Below, in pieces: positions 1 through 12,533 of a stretch of DNA of 64,000 bases (position 1 is its first letter; each line of letters begins with the position of its first letter). The notes beneath the pieces were generated by a model. The model was not told where the DNA came from. It did not search any database and worked only from the letters and a program-made list of their open reading frames with translations. Origin of the DNA: Solanum dulcamara (taxonomy: Eukaryota > Streptophyta > Magnoliopsida > Solanales > Solanaceae); assembly GCF_947179165.1 (NCBI RefSeq), contig NC_077238.1, positions 59,291,257-59,355,256 on the forward strand. The letters are read 5' to 3'. The translations under genes and the position numbers were made by a program.

Positions 1-299
1 AACTCGCGTTGTAAGTCACGATGTTTGTGCCGACCTTATTACTAGCCTAATTTAGTTATTCAGTTGCTAATACAACCATCAAAATTCAATTCTGAGGTCG
101 TCTTCTTGGAGTTTTGACCAAGGTCAACTATTCAAACTCCAAGAGCTCCAAAATAGAAAAATGGGCATAAAACCCAAAAAACAATCAGATAACCAAACTG
201 TCAATGCCAACAAGTAATAAATGACTTGGGCTCGCTACTGGAAGGTTCTAAAGTTTGAAAATATAAGAAAAGATAAAAATCACATTAAGGGTCATTATA
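1..299 (-). mobile_element. LTR tail (first LTR of the array), cut by the window edge
   Basis: This is the terminal ~300 bp of a long LTR in minus orientation. It aligns base for base, with scattered changes, to the ends of LTR A (about 8910-9209) and LTR B (about 15810-16120). It ends in GGGTCATTATA, a decayed form of the GGGTCATTACA end seen in related LTRs, and is followed by the same internal sequence that follows LTR A. The rest lies outside the window. Confidence 0.75.
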
Positions 300-2076
300 A
301 TATTCACTACTAAAAGGACTTACATCGTCGAAAGTTAAAGGATAGAACAGAACCAGAGGGCACGGAGAGACTAGTAAGCTAGGCCAGGAATCTTTGCCAG
401 ACCTACAGTTACCTTCTTGGGTCGGGTAACACCAACCTAGAATTCAATCTAGGGGAACACTCCCAAGTTCATTTTTCTTCTTCATAACTCAATCCAACTT
501 CTAATTCCTCTCTTTTGATACTGACCACCATCCAATCGGAACAAGCTCAACTGAACGAATTAGACTAACCTGAGATAAACCAAAAACACACACATTTCTC
601 AGAATTAGGTGATCAACTGATAAGAGAAGATGATCAATATCTCCCAAATCAAAATCTTTGCTTTATGGGTATCCTACCCATCATAAACCGCAGTAAGACC
701 TCCCAACACTATCTGAATATTTCCATAATAACCACGAAAGAAAATGAAGCACCGCCTGAATATCAAAAATCAACAAGAATTTAAAATAAGCAACTCAGCT
801 CAGGTCAAAAGCCAAAACATTTAACCCAATGACTCCCAAACCAATAACTTGAGTCTGAAATGTATTTTTCAAAACTTAAACATATCATTTAGAATTGAAA
901 CAACTGCTTCAAGGGGAAACCAAATTCACACGACGAAACCACATTAAGACCAACTCCAATGCCACTTTGCTGCCAATGGAACTTTTAGAAAAAGAACCAA
1001 CATGAGTTTATAACTCAATATCAATGGAAATTGATGCCATGAGTCCATGTACCACTCAATGAGTGCAAATATGAGTAAATCACCAATCAAGGGACAAAAC
1101 TGACCCAATAAGTAGTTTTTTAACATATTAAACCTGCCAAACATGACCTAATAGAACTGAATCATCACAACAAATACCACAAGTCGACCCACTAGTGCAA
1201 GTATAAGCTAAACACTCAAATTCAAGAAATGGTAAGATGGTAAGTAGAGAGCAATCATATAAACCTTTTTTTTAGAGTGACCACAAATTAAGATAAACCA
1301 CTGCAAGGAACACTGCCAGCTAACCACAATACCACCTGCGAACCTCACACCCTAAACAAGAAATCAGGAGATGATTTCATGAATTACTTTGACTCTATCA
1401 TAAGGCTGGGCTTTTTAAGAGAATTTTCATTTGCCCATGGAAGGCAAAGTCTGATATTGTCAAAGCAAACCACAACTGGGCATCCAATTCGACAAACTGA
1501 CTCTCTTGAACCATTAACGCACCTATTGTATATTACTGGTGAAGCCAAGTAACAACAAAGAATCACTGAGATTGAAGTTATTCTTGGTTGTAAGGTAAAA
1601 CAAAACTGAAATTGAAATTTCCAAAATATATTGACTAACCACCTTAAAGTCCATAATTCCCAAGGGCACACCAAGGCAATTCTGATAACCCACAGCTCAT
1701 CAATATGAACGCTCTCACTTCACACTCACCCCTTTCTAGCTAACCACTGGCCGATCACAAATTTATTACACTATCTCTTCACTCCTAATAAAAATCCTTT
1801 TTACATAACACTTCAAGCTAAAACATTTCCATACTTAGAATAAACAAAGGAAAAATTCCATTTTCAGCCTTTCCAACTCATACATAACCATCTGACACCG
1901 TATTACATGACCAGCTGAACCAATCACTTAACTACCAAAATTACCATAGAGAGACAACCTATCCAAATCTGAAGGGTCAATATTAAATTCGCTACCTTAA
2001 GAACTAAGAATAGGAATTCAAACTAGAAAGGATCAACGAACGAAATCCACAGTAGACCACAAGGGCCACAACTACT

Positions 2077-4214
2077 TGTAACATCCCTAAAAAAATCAAA
2101 AAAATGCTCACAAAATGCTCATAAGTGCCTTAAGAATGGATTGAAAATAAACCACTCATGTAACATATTATCTTTAATATTTTTGGAAAATTTGAATTTG
2201 GAATAATGATCAGGGGGTCAAAACATACGGGAAAATGGTCTCAATGGATTTTTAGGACCCGTAAATCAGAAGAAAGATTTTCAAAGAATCCACAAAATAG
2301 TGTGGTCCGCGACAGGATCACGTCGCAGACCTGGGAAGCAGTTCCGGCCGAGTTGGTCTCGACGGGACCACATCGCGAACCTGGGAAGGTTTCCTGGCCA
2401 AATTTAATTTTTTTAAGTGCGTTTTAGACTTTTTCCAAATTAGTAGTTAATGAACCTAGACGTTTTAGGACCTAATTCAACTCTATAAATTAACCTAAAC
2501 CTCTAATTCTATTCATTCTTCTATAATTCATTTATCAAATTTTTTTCTCTCTACAAAAAGGCTCTCAAGGGTTTCCATTGAAGACTTCAAGCGAAATTCA
2601 TTCAATTTCTCCATCAAAATTCTCAAGTTCTTCCAAATTAATTGGTGTTCTCATTCAAGGTATGTGGGTATTGATTTATGGATCCTTTCATCCATGAAGC
2701 CCAATCAATTTTTTGAGGTTTTCTATCAAATTAAAGTATGGTATTTTATGAGTTTTGTGATCTCTATTCCAGTTGCATGAATTTTGATTTAAATTATGAT
2801 CATGAGTCTATTTTGATATAAATTGATGGTTATTGAATTAAATTGAAGAGTTTTTCCATGAATTCTCCATTTTTGATTTCTAGGGTTCATGATGTAAATT
2901 ATGAGTAATTTGATTTACACTTCTAAAGGATATTAACTATATGAATTATGTATGGGATGATATAAAGTTTATGATCACGCATATCTTCAAGTAAATTTTA
3001 TAAATTTAAGATAATTGATCATGCATTCATGTCATACCCAAAATTTCAAGTTCAAGCTATGGTCATGAACTTTCAAAGTATGAATTATGATTATGTATTT
3101 CCATTTTAATCATGAATTATATGTATGTCTCAAATTATGGAATTTCATAAAAGTTATGAATTAAGATGACTTAGGGTACTATGTGGTGACCTAGGGCCTA
3201 ACGATAGAAATTATGCAAATATGATTGTAATGATGAAAGGACAATTCTCACATTACAAGAATATTATGAAAATGAGATACTCTATGATTTCAAGCCTATG
3301 ATCATGACTATGATATATGAAATTATGATCTTATATTATGTATGAATTTCGTGTGATTTAACTTAGCACCGAGTGAACATGAGGTGGGGCCCTAACAAAA
3401 GACTTAGTAGCAGCCTCATGTCCCATAAACTACGTGCCACCGTAGGTTGCCTTTATGGCCTAGCTAGTGGATCCACAAATAGCACATATTCATGATTAGG
3501 AGTCTACCTTGGAAAAGTAGCCTCCTCCTTCTCGATGTGGGTATCATCGGATTCAATGTTATAGCTCGCATGATCTTATTATCGGTTATGGTTCCTATCC
3601 CACATTTGTATGATCGCTTAAGTATGTTATGATTTTGAATTTATGTTTTTAAATGCTTTGGTCAATTATGATTTTCTCATGACTTTATGTATTCCAACTT
3701 ATCATGTGTTTTACTCGACCTTTGCATTCCATGATTTACGTTGCATGTCACTCCCTCATACTTAGTACATTCCAATGCACTAATGCATACTTTGTGCCTA
3801 CATTGTCTCATAATATAGGGATTGAGGTTGAAGATCCTAATCGTTCACATAATTAGTAGATGTTCCTATCCGAAGGCATTGTGGTGAGTCCTCATTGACC
3901 GGTGACTAGTTTCAAGTTACTTACTATTTTTTGTTCAAAAGAATTTTGTTTACGTCATGTATTGAGGGTGAGCTAAGGACATGTCTTAGGCCTCTCCCAT
4001 ACTCATGTTTAGAGGCATCTAGTTGGACATATCTTTGAGTCTATGTTGTCATAAGATATTTTCATATTTCTATTCATGTTTTAGACTATCTTATGATGTT
4101 TCTGCTTTTATATTTCACCTTATGTATGCTTATGATATGTGCAAGAGGCTTGGTTGGAGCCCTTTTGGGGTTTCGATCGTAGTGTTATGACTAGGCCCTA
4201 GGCCGATCATGATA
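2077..4214 (+). mobile_element. Solo LTR inserted in U0, with 5-bp target duplication
   Basis: The unit starts TGTAACATCCC and ends GATCATGATA (a decayed ..ACA end). It is flanked by CTACT on both sides (2072-2076 and 4215-4219). The homologous place in U1, near 11013-11018, has CTACT once with no insertion, which is a paralogous empty site and confirms the boundaries. It has no PBS, PPT or coding sequence of its own, so it is a solo LTR left by LTR-LTR recombination. Its last ~45 bp closely match the end of the E5 LTR read on the other strand (shared GTTATGACTAGGCCCTAGG), so it belongs to the E1/E5 family but sits in the opposite orientation. Confidence 0.85.
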
Positions 4215-4699
4215 CTACTGACACACCCTTCTCCCAGCAGCAACCTCACACCAGCTAAGCATACTAAGAGGGGGCAAGCTAGGAAGGGGAAAGGACTAAC
4301 TCAAGAGAACTCTAGGATGGCTAAACAGAAATCCACAAGAGCAATCAACTAAGCCCAAAATCCATAAGTTATAACTCTACCGCTAATACCACTCACAGTA
4401 AAACCAATATGATCCACTACAAAATAAAATCACCTTAGAAGATAAACACATAAACATAGTTTTAAATAAAGCAGTCATAGAAAACAATAGATAAGTAATC
4501 AGGATAAGAAGGCACGCCCTCATAAGTAGAAGTAAGCTAATTACCAGAATAAGAAGATAAAACTAACAAGATAAATAATCACTGATGGGTAAGAATACCA
4601 CAACACCCAAGCACTACAAGCAAGAAAAGTCCTAGAAACAAAAGTTATGCAAATCTGATTGATACCTTGACCACTAACCGCAATACTCGGAGTACCACC

Positions 4700-5457
4700 T
4701 TTAACTAACTGTCCCTGAGCCCTACGAACCCAATCTTATCGTGCCTGTTGCCTGCAATATATGACTATAGGACACTCTCTAGCCGGATTCCCAAACTCAT
4801 TGCACGTACAACACTTTCCACCAAATACAACCCGCTAAGATAAATAAGCTGAATTAGTATGAGCCCCAAAACCTGAATGCTCACATAGCAATCCCTGAGA
4901 TGTTTGTCATGAACTCTGTCCACCGTAGGTACCATAGTATATCATAGGACCGCTTAGAACCGTACTAGGATGATGCCTACCTCATAGCGGAGTGTTATCT
5001 CTACTGCACTGATGGTAAGATCTCCTATCTCTACCTTTGTAAGTCTCCATACATGCATGCTCTATAGACCTCATATAACTGACCACCTGGGAAAATTAGA
5101 CCCCACTGCTATCAACTATTTTGATACTAGGTGGAGTGCTAAAATCAATCCATTAATAAACCCTTGATCAACTCTAACTCGGTAGTAAACAAAGGAGAGT
5201 CTGTCCGGCCCACTCTAGAAACTCAATCGTATATTTAGAAACCAACGCAGAACCTTATTGAGGAACAATAGATCCAGCTCTAGGATGGGAACCACTCGAT
5301 GAACCTAAAACTACTCCTATCTATGGCGTATGCTCATCGAGATGCTGAATCTCCAATGCTAGATCCAATGATACCGAGGTTGTCATATCTACTATCAAAT
5401 CCTAGGTAGTATATGATGATCTCCAGTCATATCCATCGGAAAGCTCGTACTATCCAT
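4700..5457 (-). pseudogene. gag relic of U0
   Basis: This is a degenerate Gag (capsid/nucleocapsid) reading frame on the minus strand. The start is placed at the ATG at 5457 because the same ATG, followed by M-D-S, occurs in U1 at 12329, about 200 bp inside the PBS. The best landmark is the nucleocapsid zinc knuckle at 4772-4813, read as C-C-T-C-N-E-F-G-N-P-A-R-E-C. Spacing is exactly that of CX2CX4HX4C, but the zinc-binding histidine is asparagine. Stops and frameshifts break the frame throughout and no protease or polymerase follows. Identity rests on the knuckle, its position and the alignment with U1. Confidence 0.6.
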
Positions 5458-5646
5458 CTAAGGAGGAATGAATTCTAAGAAAGAATTTTGAGGTTGATCA
5501 AAGAAATTCACACGATAAGGAGTCAAGACTGCAATTCCCCTAAAATGCCCTATAGCCTCCCGAAGAGAGGATACAGATGTCTCCGCACCAATCCATAGGA
5601 CTATACTATGCATTTGGTCTTATACAGACGATACCGATGAACCTAA

Positions 5647-5658
5647 GCTATGATACCA
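5647..5658 (-). promoter_or_regulatory. Primer-binding site of U0 (tRNA-iMet type)
   Basis: On the minus strand this reads TGGTATCATAGC, 11 of 12 positions matching the initiator-methionine tRNA complement TGGTATCAGAGC. It lies 3 bp inside LTR A, where minus-strand DNA synthesis would start. This fixes LTR A as the 5' LTR of unit U0. Confidence 0.8.
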
Positions 5659-5661
5659 CTA

Positions 5662-8600
5662 TGTCACGACCTAATTTCTCAAGTCATGATGACACCTACA
5701 ATCAACCCACCAGAAGGTAAGCCTAACCCCATAGTACAGAACCATAGGGAATAGAACATCATAAGCAGAAGGAAAGAAATGAATAATAATAATATAAGAA
5801 TAAGAAGAATATAATAAGATAACCCCCAAGACATGGTATCAGTCAATAATCGATCTACTAAACTAAATAAGGAAATACAAGGTTTTTACACATACAATAA
5901 CAGTAATGGTAAGACATACTATCTCCGGATTAAAAATAAAAACTAGTCCAAGCCAAAATAAAGGGAGCTAGGTAACTCTAAATGCCAAGAGCACACTAAA
6001 TTCTCTAAATCCAAGAGCTGCTTCGCATGATATCCAAATCACTAGTGAAAACCCATACTATTATCTGTAGGGTGCACAAGTATTATATGAGTACCAACAA
6101 GTTGCACCCTGTAGGCATCGTTCGATTGAGCTCCAAAGATAAAGAAAGTATAAATAACATGTGAGCATGGAGTATATATCACAAGTAACTACCAAGAATA
6201 ATAGGGAATCCTACAATAAGAACATCTGATACAAGAGGGAAGATAGAAAACAAACAAGGAAACCAAGGACATACCCGGTAGTGCCAGTCCAATACCTAAA
6301 CAAGATGGTACACTTTGAAAGCGGGAATAGCTAAGTGACAACCTACTAATAGATGTAAACACAAATATCACATAAAGGCCAAAAAGACCGTATAGTGAAA
6401 ATCCCTAACAAAAAGTTTGATAAATAAGAACAAGGGAAGTAACTACCTTTAAAAAAGATACCATCCTTTATAACGCCACAAATTCGTAAATAGTAAGACA
6501 ATACCTAACAATACCTTATGTGCCTAGTATGTTCACTCATAAATAGGTAAACCTGCACGACATTCCATACTGCCAACAGGTATAAACAACTATGTTGGTG
6601 ATAGGCAATGCGTATATGTATGAAAGTAATGCAGTAAAACTAGTAGTACCATCTGTACCAACTTCCTCATACCAAGATATATACACCATCTTCCCATCCC
6701 GGCTTGAAAGTAGTTACCATGTGCCTCTATGGGATCGCCAAGAGGGGCTCGTGAACCCCCATATATATACCGCCTGGTCTCGATCCAGATCTTATATCAA
6801 TCTACAAATTGAGCACATCCTCGATACCTCGAATTAATATAATAAAAATGAGTGCATTCTCGATGCCTCGAATCAATATAATAAAATGAGCATATCCTCG
6901 ATTCCACAAATCAATAACATAAAGTGAGCATATCCTTGATACCTCCAGTCCACTAAAAATTGTAGTAATAACGGTAGTATGACTCCCTATTCGAAAATCA
7001 GTATAAAATAGTTTGGGTTAGAATCTAGTTTTATCAAATCAATGCCAAGAACTAATGCATGCACTGGTTTGACTACATCCGTGAGAAAACAATGATCCAA
7101 TGGAATGCATGCCATCACAACACCCAAACAACACGCACAATCACAAAGAATAATGACTCCATAAGCACCTTACCCGCTAGAGCATAGAAATAGGAGTAAC
7201 AAATGCAAACGACCTCAAATCAATGCTTAAAGCTTATCTTTACTCCTCTAACTCAATTATAAGACCCAAAAGGAAACTCAACCCTAACTGGGTAACAAAG
7301 AGGAAGAAATGAGTAAGCAGGTGCTCACTAGTTAATCAATACCTCTAGATGCACCTAGAATACAACCTCGAGATTTCAAACATAGCTAGCCGACCAAATG
7401 GCAAAAGAGAACATGGAGGATTCTAGCTCTAAGTCCATGAATGGGATCCAAAAGTAATTCACAAGCCTAACCGGGTGAAAATCACTACACCGAAGCTCAA
7501 AGATAGGTGCTATAATAGTTAAGAACACTAAGTGTCATAACTTCTGGCTAACAATGGCTACATTAACTGAGTTTCATCCCAAATCAATACTAAGGCGTAA
7601 CTCCGAAATTATCATAAACTCCAAACAAGCCACCTAAAATAAGCTAACCAAGGCTAAAATAAGGCATAATAATTAATCTTATCAACTAGACTATATGTCT
7701 TATAAGGCAAAGTAGCCTAAGATTCACACCGGGATAAAAAAACAAAAAATCTAGTAATCAAGACAAACCCATCACATATAATCCAAACTACAACCTTTTT
7801 ATACTAAACAATATCTTATGAAGCTCAATCAAAATAAAGGAGACCGTAGCTTACCTCGAAACTAAAGACGCGCGCTCCAAGTCCACTTTCCAGTAGCCTT
7901 TTGCTCCAAATACATATCCAAATGCCTCTACTCTACCAAAATATTGATCACCTTGTCAATACAGACGTTTTTCACCCTAAAATCGTATTTTTCGGAGACA
8001 GATCCATAATTGGTTCTAAAATGAGATTGTGGGACCTGCAATAGATATCCTAAAAATGACTCTGTGAAAATGTTCTAAATACATTATTGAGCTTATACTC
8101 CAAAAATAGGACACAAATCGATGCTCAATACAACGTATATCATCCCAACAATAATTTTCACCATTAAAGCCCTAACAATGCTTTGGCAGCCTCTTTGGAG
8201 CAGAAATTACCTCAAAATATCATCGTGCACGCTTTCCTAAACATGCCAACATGTAGCCACCATCAACACGAACCCACCAGACTTGGAATAGCAAAAAATA
8301 GAGCTCCCTAGCACCCAAAATCAAAGAGAGGGGATGGGAGTCGGCGCTAGTTCGCGTCTGGTCTTTAATTAAAAGACTAGACAAACAATGCATCGCAATT
8401 ATGGAGCTCTATGCTCGCGATATTGAGCCACAAGGAAAATGGACATCGTGATCGTGAAGGATATTGAGTTAGTGCATCATGACCGCGCACCACAAGCAAA
8501 CACGATGAGCAATGGTGCTTGCACCAACAGGTGCTGCACTGGCTCAAACTTGAGCGTTGAACAAGCTCCGACGGGGTGCTCGGGATTTATTCGGAATTCT

Positions 8601-9209
8601 GTGTGTGCAAAAATACTATGCTTCCCTACTAAATTTGACGTTTCAAACATAATGGCACAGTCAAAATTTCCATCCGAGGTTGTCTTAAAAAATTATGGGT
8701 CCCACACCTAAGTATAAAATTTGTCATTTTTACATGGAGGCTTGAAATGAGACCAGAAACCTCGAGACAGAAATGAAAGGTGGTTCTAGACCAAACTCGA
8801 CAGTCTGGAGCTAACCGCACTAATGGAATTTCAATCCAAGTGCTCTTACTAAGATTGTTGACCAAATTCAACCTTAGGCTAAAGCTTAAAGGCTAAAACA
8901 CCTAATGGGTCAAACTCGCACTATAAAGCTTGATGCTTATTCCAACCATTCTATTAGCCTATTTGGCTATTCCAAAGCTAATGGAACCATCAAATTCCAT
9001 TCAGAGGTTGTCTTTCTGGAATTTTTACTAAGGTCAACTATTCAAACTCTAAGACCTCCAAACTAGGGAAATGAGCATAAAACCTAAACGAACGACCATA
9101 CAACCGAACTATTAATACCAACAAGTCATAAATGACTTGGGTCGCTACAAGAAGGCTCTAAATGTTGAAAATATCAGAAAATATAAAAATGACATTAACG
9201 ATCATTACA
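5662..9209 (-). mobile_element. LTR A (shared middle LTR of the array)
   Basis: A 3548-bp LTR on the minus strand. On the plus strand it starts TGTCACGACC and ends CATTACA, the inverted TG..CA ends expected. It aligns over its whole length with LTR B. To its left is the PBS of U0 and to its right begins the 3'-type internal sequence of U1, so it serves at once as 5' LTR of U0 and 3' LTR of U1. It contains a 38/39-bp tandem repeat (6811-6963), a palindrome (8361-8377) and a stretch with CGCGAT-type CpG motifs (about 8340-8500). It has no credible gene; short open frames within it are chance. Confidence 0.8.
6811..6963. repeat. Four-copy 38/39-bp tandem repeat in LTR A
   Basis: Units begin at about 6811, 6850, 6888 and 6926 (spacing 39, 38, 38), each starting with a variant of GAGCACATCCTCGATGCCTC followed by AATCAATATAATAAAA. 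The same array with the same spacing lies in LTR B. Confidence 0.8.
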
Positions 9210-11499
9210 AGATCCACTACTAAAAGGACTTTCATCCTCGAAAGTCAAAGGATCGAACAGAACCAAAGGGAGAAGAGACTAGTAAGCTAGGCTTGCAATA
9301 TTTGCCAAACCTACAGCTACCTTCTCGGGTCGGGCAATGCCAACATAGAACTCAAGCCAGGGGAACACTCCCAAGTTCACTTTTCTTCTTCATAACTCAA
9401 TCCAACTTCTAATTCCTCTCTTTTGATACTGACCACCATCCAACTGGAACAAGCTCAACTAAACCCATTAGACTAACCCTAAATAAACCAAAATCACATA
9501 GATTTTTCAGAATTACGTGACCAATCGACAAGAGAAGACGCTCAATATCTCCCAAGTCAAAATCTTTTCTTTATACTCCGAACTTCAGACTCTTTAGTCA
9601 TCATTGGTATCCTACCCATCCTAAACCATAGTAGCAGCTCCCAACATTATCTGAACATTTCCCCAATAACCTTGAAGGAAAATGAAGCACCAACTGAACA
9701 TGAAAAATCCATAAGAACACAAAATAAGACACTCAACCCAGGGCACAAACCAAAAATTTTAACACAATGACTCCCGCACCAATAACTTGTGTCTGAAACC
9801 TATCTTTCAAAACTTTAATGTATCTTTCATAATTGAAACAACCACTTCAAGGAGAAACCAAATCCACATGAGAAACCTACATTTAAACCAATTCTAATGT
9901 CACTTTTCTGTCAATAGAACTTGTAGAAAAAGAACCAACATGAGATTATAACTCAAGATCAATGGAAATTGATTCCATGAGCTCATGTACTACTCCATGA
10001 GTTCAAATATGAGTAAACCACCAATCTAAGGGAAAAATTGACTTAATAAGCAATTTATTAGGATATTAAACCTGCGAAATGTAAGCCAATAGAATCTAAC
10101 CATCACAGTAAATACCATAAGTTGACGCACCAATGCAGGTCTGAGCTAACCACTGAGACTCAAGAAACGCTAAGCCGACAGGTAGCGAGCAAAATATAAA
10201 CCATTTTTCAAGAGTGACTACAAATTAAGCTGAACCACTACAAGGAACACTACCATCTAACCACAATGACAATCATGAACCTCGCACCCTAAACAAGAAA
10301 TCAGGAGATGATTTCACGAATTACTTTGACTCTATCTGAAGGCTGAGTTTTCTAGGAGAAATTTCATTCACCCATGGAAGCCAAAGTCTTATATAGTCAA
10401 AGAAAACCATAACAGGGGATCTAATTTAATAATCTGACTCTCTGTAACCATCAATGCACCCACTGTATATTACTGGTGGAGCCAACTCATAACACAGAAT
10501 CACCGAGATTGAAGGTAATCCTGGTTTTAAGGTAAAACAAACCTATAACTGAAATTTCCAAAACGTTTTAACTAACTACCTCAAAGTCTATAATTCTCAA
10601 GGGCATACGAAGGCAATTATGATAACCCACAGCTCATCAATATGAATGCTCTTGCTCCATATACACCCTTTTTCAGCTAACCAATGGTCGATCACAATTG
10701 TATTACTCTATCTCTTCAATCCGAATAGAAACCCTTTGTACATAACACTGTAGGCTAAAACATTATCATACTTAGAATAAATAAAGGCAAAATTCCATTT
10801 TCAGCCTTCCCAACTCACATATAGACATCTGATACCATATCGCATAACCGGCCAAACCAATCACTTAACCATAAAACTTACCCTGGAGAGACAACCCAAC
10901 CAAATTTGAAGGGCTAACCTTAACTTTACTGCCTTAAGAACTAAGAATATGAATTCAAACAAGAAAGGATCAACGAACGAAATCCATAGTAGACCACAAG
11001 GGCCACAACTACTAAAACACCCTTCTCTTGAAGGAGGCAAGCTAGGAAGGGGAAAAGACCAACTCAAGAGAATTCTAGGATGGCTAAATAGAAATCCACC
11101 AGAGCAATCAACTAAGCCAAAAATCCACAAGGTATAACTCTACCTCCTCACAATAAAACCAATATGATCCACTACTAAACGAAATCACCTAGGAAAGTTA
11201 ACACATACACATAGTTTCAAATAAAGCTTTCATAGAAAATAATAGATAATTTATCAGGCTAAGAAGGCACGCCCACATAAGTCCAAGTAAGGTAATTACC
11301 ATAATAGCAAGATGAAACTAACAAGCCAAATAATCATTGATGGGTACGAAGACCCCAACACCCAAGTAGTACAAGCAAAGAAGGTACTAAAAATAAAATA
11401 TATAAAATTTGATTGTTCCTTGGAGCCTCGTCGTCTGTCTGACCTGCAAAAGCATGGGATGGAATGTGCTTGGCCTCGAATTGAACACCTAAACCACTA

Positions 11500-12329
11500 G
11501 CCAAAACAGTAGAAGTACCACCTCTAACTAACTGTTCTTTAGCCCTACGAACCAGATCCTATTGACATGTCGCTTGCGATATGTAACTGTAGGACACTCC
11601 CTAGACAGATTCCCAAACTCACTACACATATAGCACTTTCCACTAAATGCAGCCCATTGAGATGAACCAGTTGAATTAGTATAAGCTCCAAAACCTGAAT
11701 GCTTAGATAGAATTCCTTGAAATATCTGTCGTGAACTCTGTTCACCATGGGCACCATAACATATCATAGAATCGCTCGGAACATGAGGTTCTCCCGCAAT
11801 GGGTCTAGTAGGTCTAGAGTGAAGCTGGCCCTTACTAGGATGATGCCTACCTTAGAGCAGGGTGTTTCCTCTACTACATTGATGGCGGTATCTCCTATCT
11901 CCACCTCTATAAGTCTCCATACATGCATGCTCCATAGACCTTAAAAAATTGACCACCTGGGGAAAAGTAGACCCCACTACTATCAACTATTGTGATGCTA
12001 AGAGGAGCAGCAAAATCAATCCATGAATAAACCCTGAATCAACTCTCGCTCGGTAGGAAACAAGGGGGAGTCTATCCATCCCACTCTAGAAACTTAATTA
12101 TATATTCATAAATCGGCGTAGAAGCTTACTTAGGACCAATAGATCCAACTTTAGGATGAGAACCACTTGATACACCCAAAACTACTCTTGCTTGAAGCAT
12201 ATGCTCATCGAGATGTTAAATCTCTAGCACTGGATCCAAAGAAGCTGAGGTGGTTATAGATACTGTTGAAGCCTAGGTAGTATGTGCTGATGCTCCAACC
12301 ATGTCTATCAAAAAAATCATACTATCCAT
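11500..12329 (-). pseudogene. gag relic of U1
   Basis: Degenerate Gag on the minus strand, starting at the ATG at 12329 (M-D-S, as in U0). The nucleocapsid knuckle at 11594-11635 reads C-Y-M-C-S-E-F-G-N-L-S-R-E-C, again with asparagine where CX2CX4HX4C has histidine. The corresponding knuckle of the autonomous relative E2 keeps the histidine. The reading frame is broken several times upstream of the knuckle. Downstream of it the sequence turns non-coding where a protease domain would be expected, so this is a gag-only unit and not simply a truncated gag-pol. Confidence 0.6.
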
Positions 12330-12518
12330 TGAAGTAGGAATGAAATCTAAGAAAGTATTTAGAGGTTGATCAAAGAAATACACACGATAAGGAGCCAAGA
12401 ATAAAGTTCTCCTAAAATGCCCTATAGCCTTCCAAAGAGAGGATACGGACGTCTCCACACCAATCCACAGAACTCTACTAGGCACTTGCTTTTATATCGA
12501 CGATATCGACGAACCTAA

Positions 12519-12530
12519 GCTCTGATACCA
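12519..12530 (-). promoter_or_regulatory. Primer-binding site of U1 (perfect tRNA-iMet match)
   Basis: On the minus strand this is TGGTATCAGAGC, a perfect 12-base match to the complement of the 3' end of plant initiator-methionine tRNA, 3 bp from LTR B. It is the best preserved PBS in the window. Confidence 0.9.
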
Positions 12531-12533
12531 CTC

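Larger units (their letters stand above)
300..5661 (-). mobile_element. Internal region U0 of a non-autonomous gypsy-type element
   Basis: This is the body between the LTR tail at 1-299 and LTR A. Without the solo LTR inserted at 2077-4214 it is about 3.2 kb and collinear with U1 (9210-12533, 3.3 kb). Reading on the minus strand it has a PBS next to LTR A, a gag relic at about 4700-5457, and a block of about 2.2 kb with no coding sequence I can recognise. I see no protease, reverse transcriptase, RNase H or integrase motif, so any movement would have needed enzymes from another element. The non-coding block is conserved between U0 and U1, which argues it was part of the element rather than random filler. 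Confidence 0.75.
9210..12533 (-). mobile_element. Internal region U1 of a non-autonomous gypsy-type element
   Basis: This is the body between LTR A and LTR B, 3324 bp, collinear with U0 and free of large insertions. On the minus strand it runs PBS (12519-12530), leader, gag relic (about 11500-12329), then about 2.2 kb of non-coding sequence up to LTR A. As in U0, no protease, RT, RNase H or integrase motifs are visible on either strand. The size (LTR ~3.5 kb, body ~3.3 kb) and the conserved non-coding body resemble the class of large retrotransposon derivatives, except that a gag piece remains. Confidence 0.75.

Noticed and set aside
8439..8871. Overlapping open frames of 80-90 codons on both strands
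   Set aside because: They lie in LTR A; the aligned region of LTR B breaks both frames.
12519..12530. tRNA gene, suggested by tRNA-matching words
   Set aside because: Only the 12-nt primer-binding complement of tRNA-iMet is present beside each LTR; no cloverleaf could be found.
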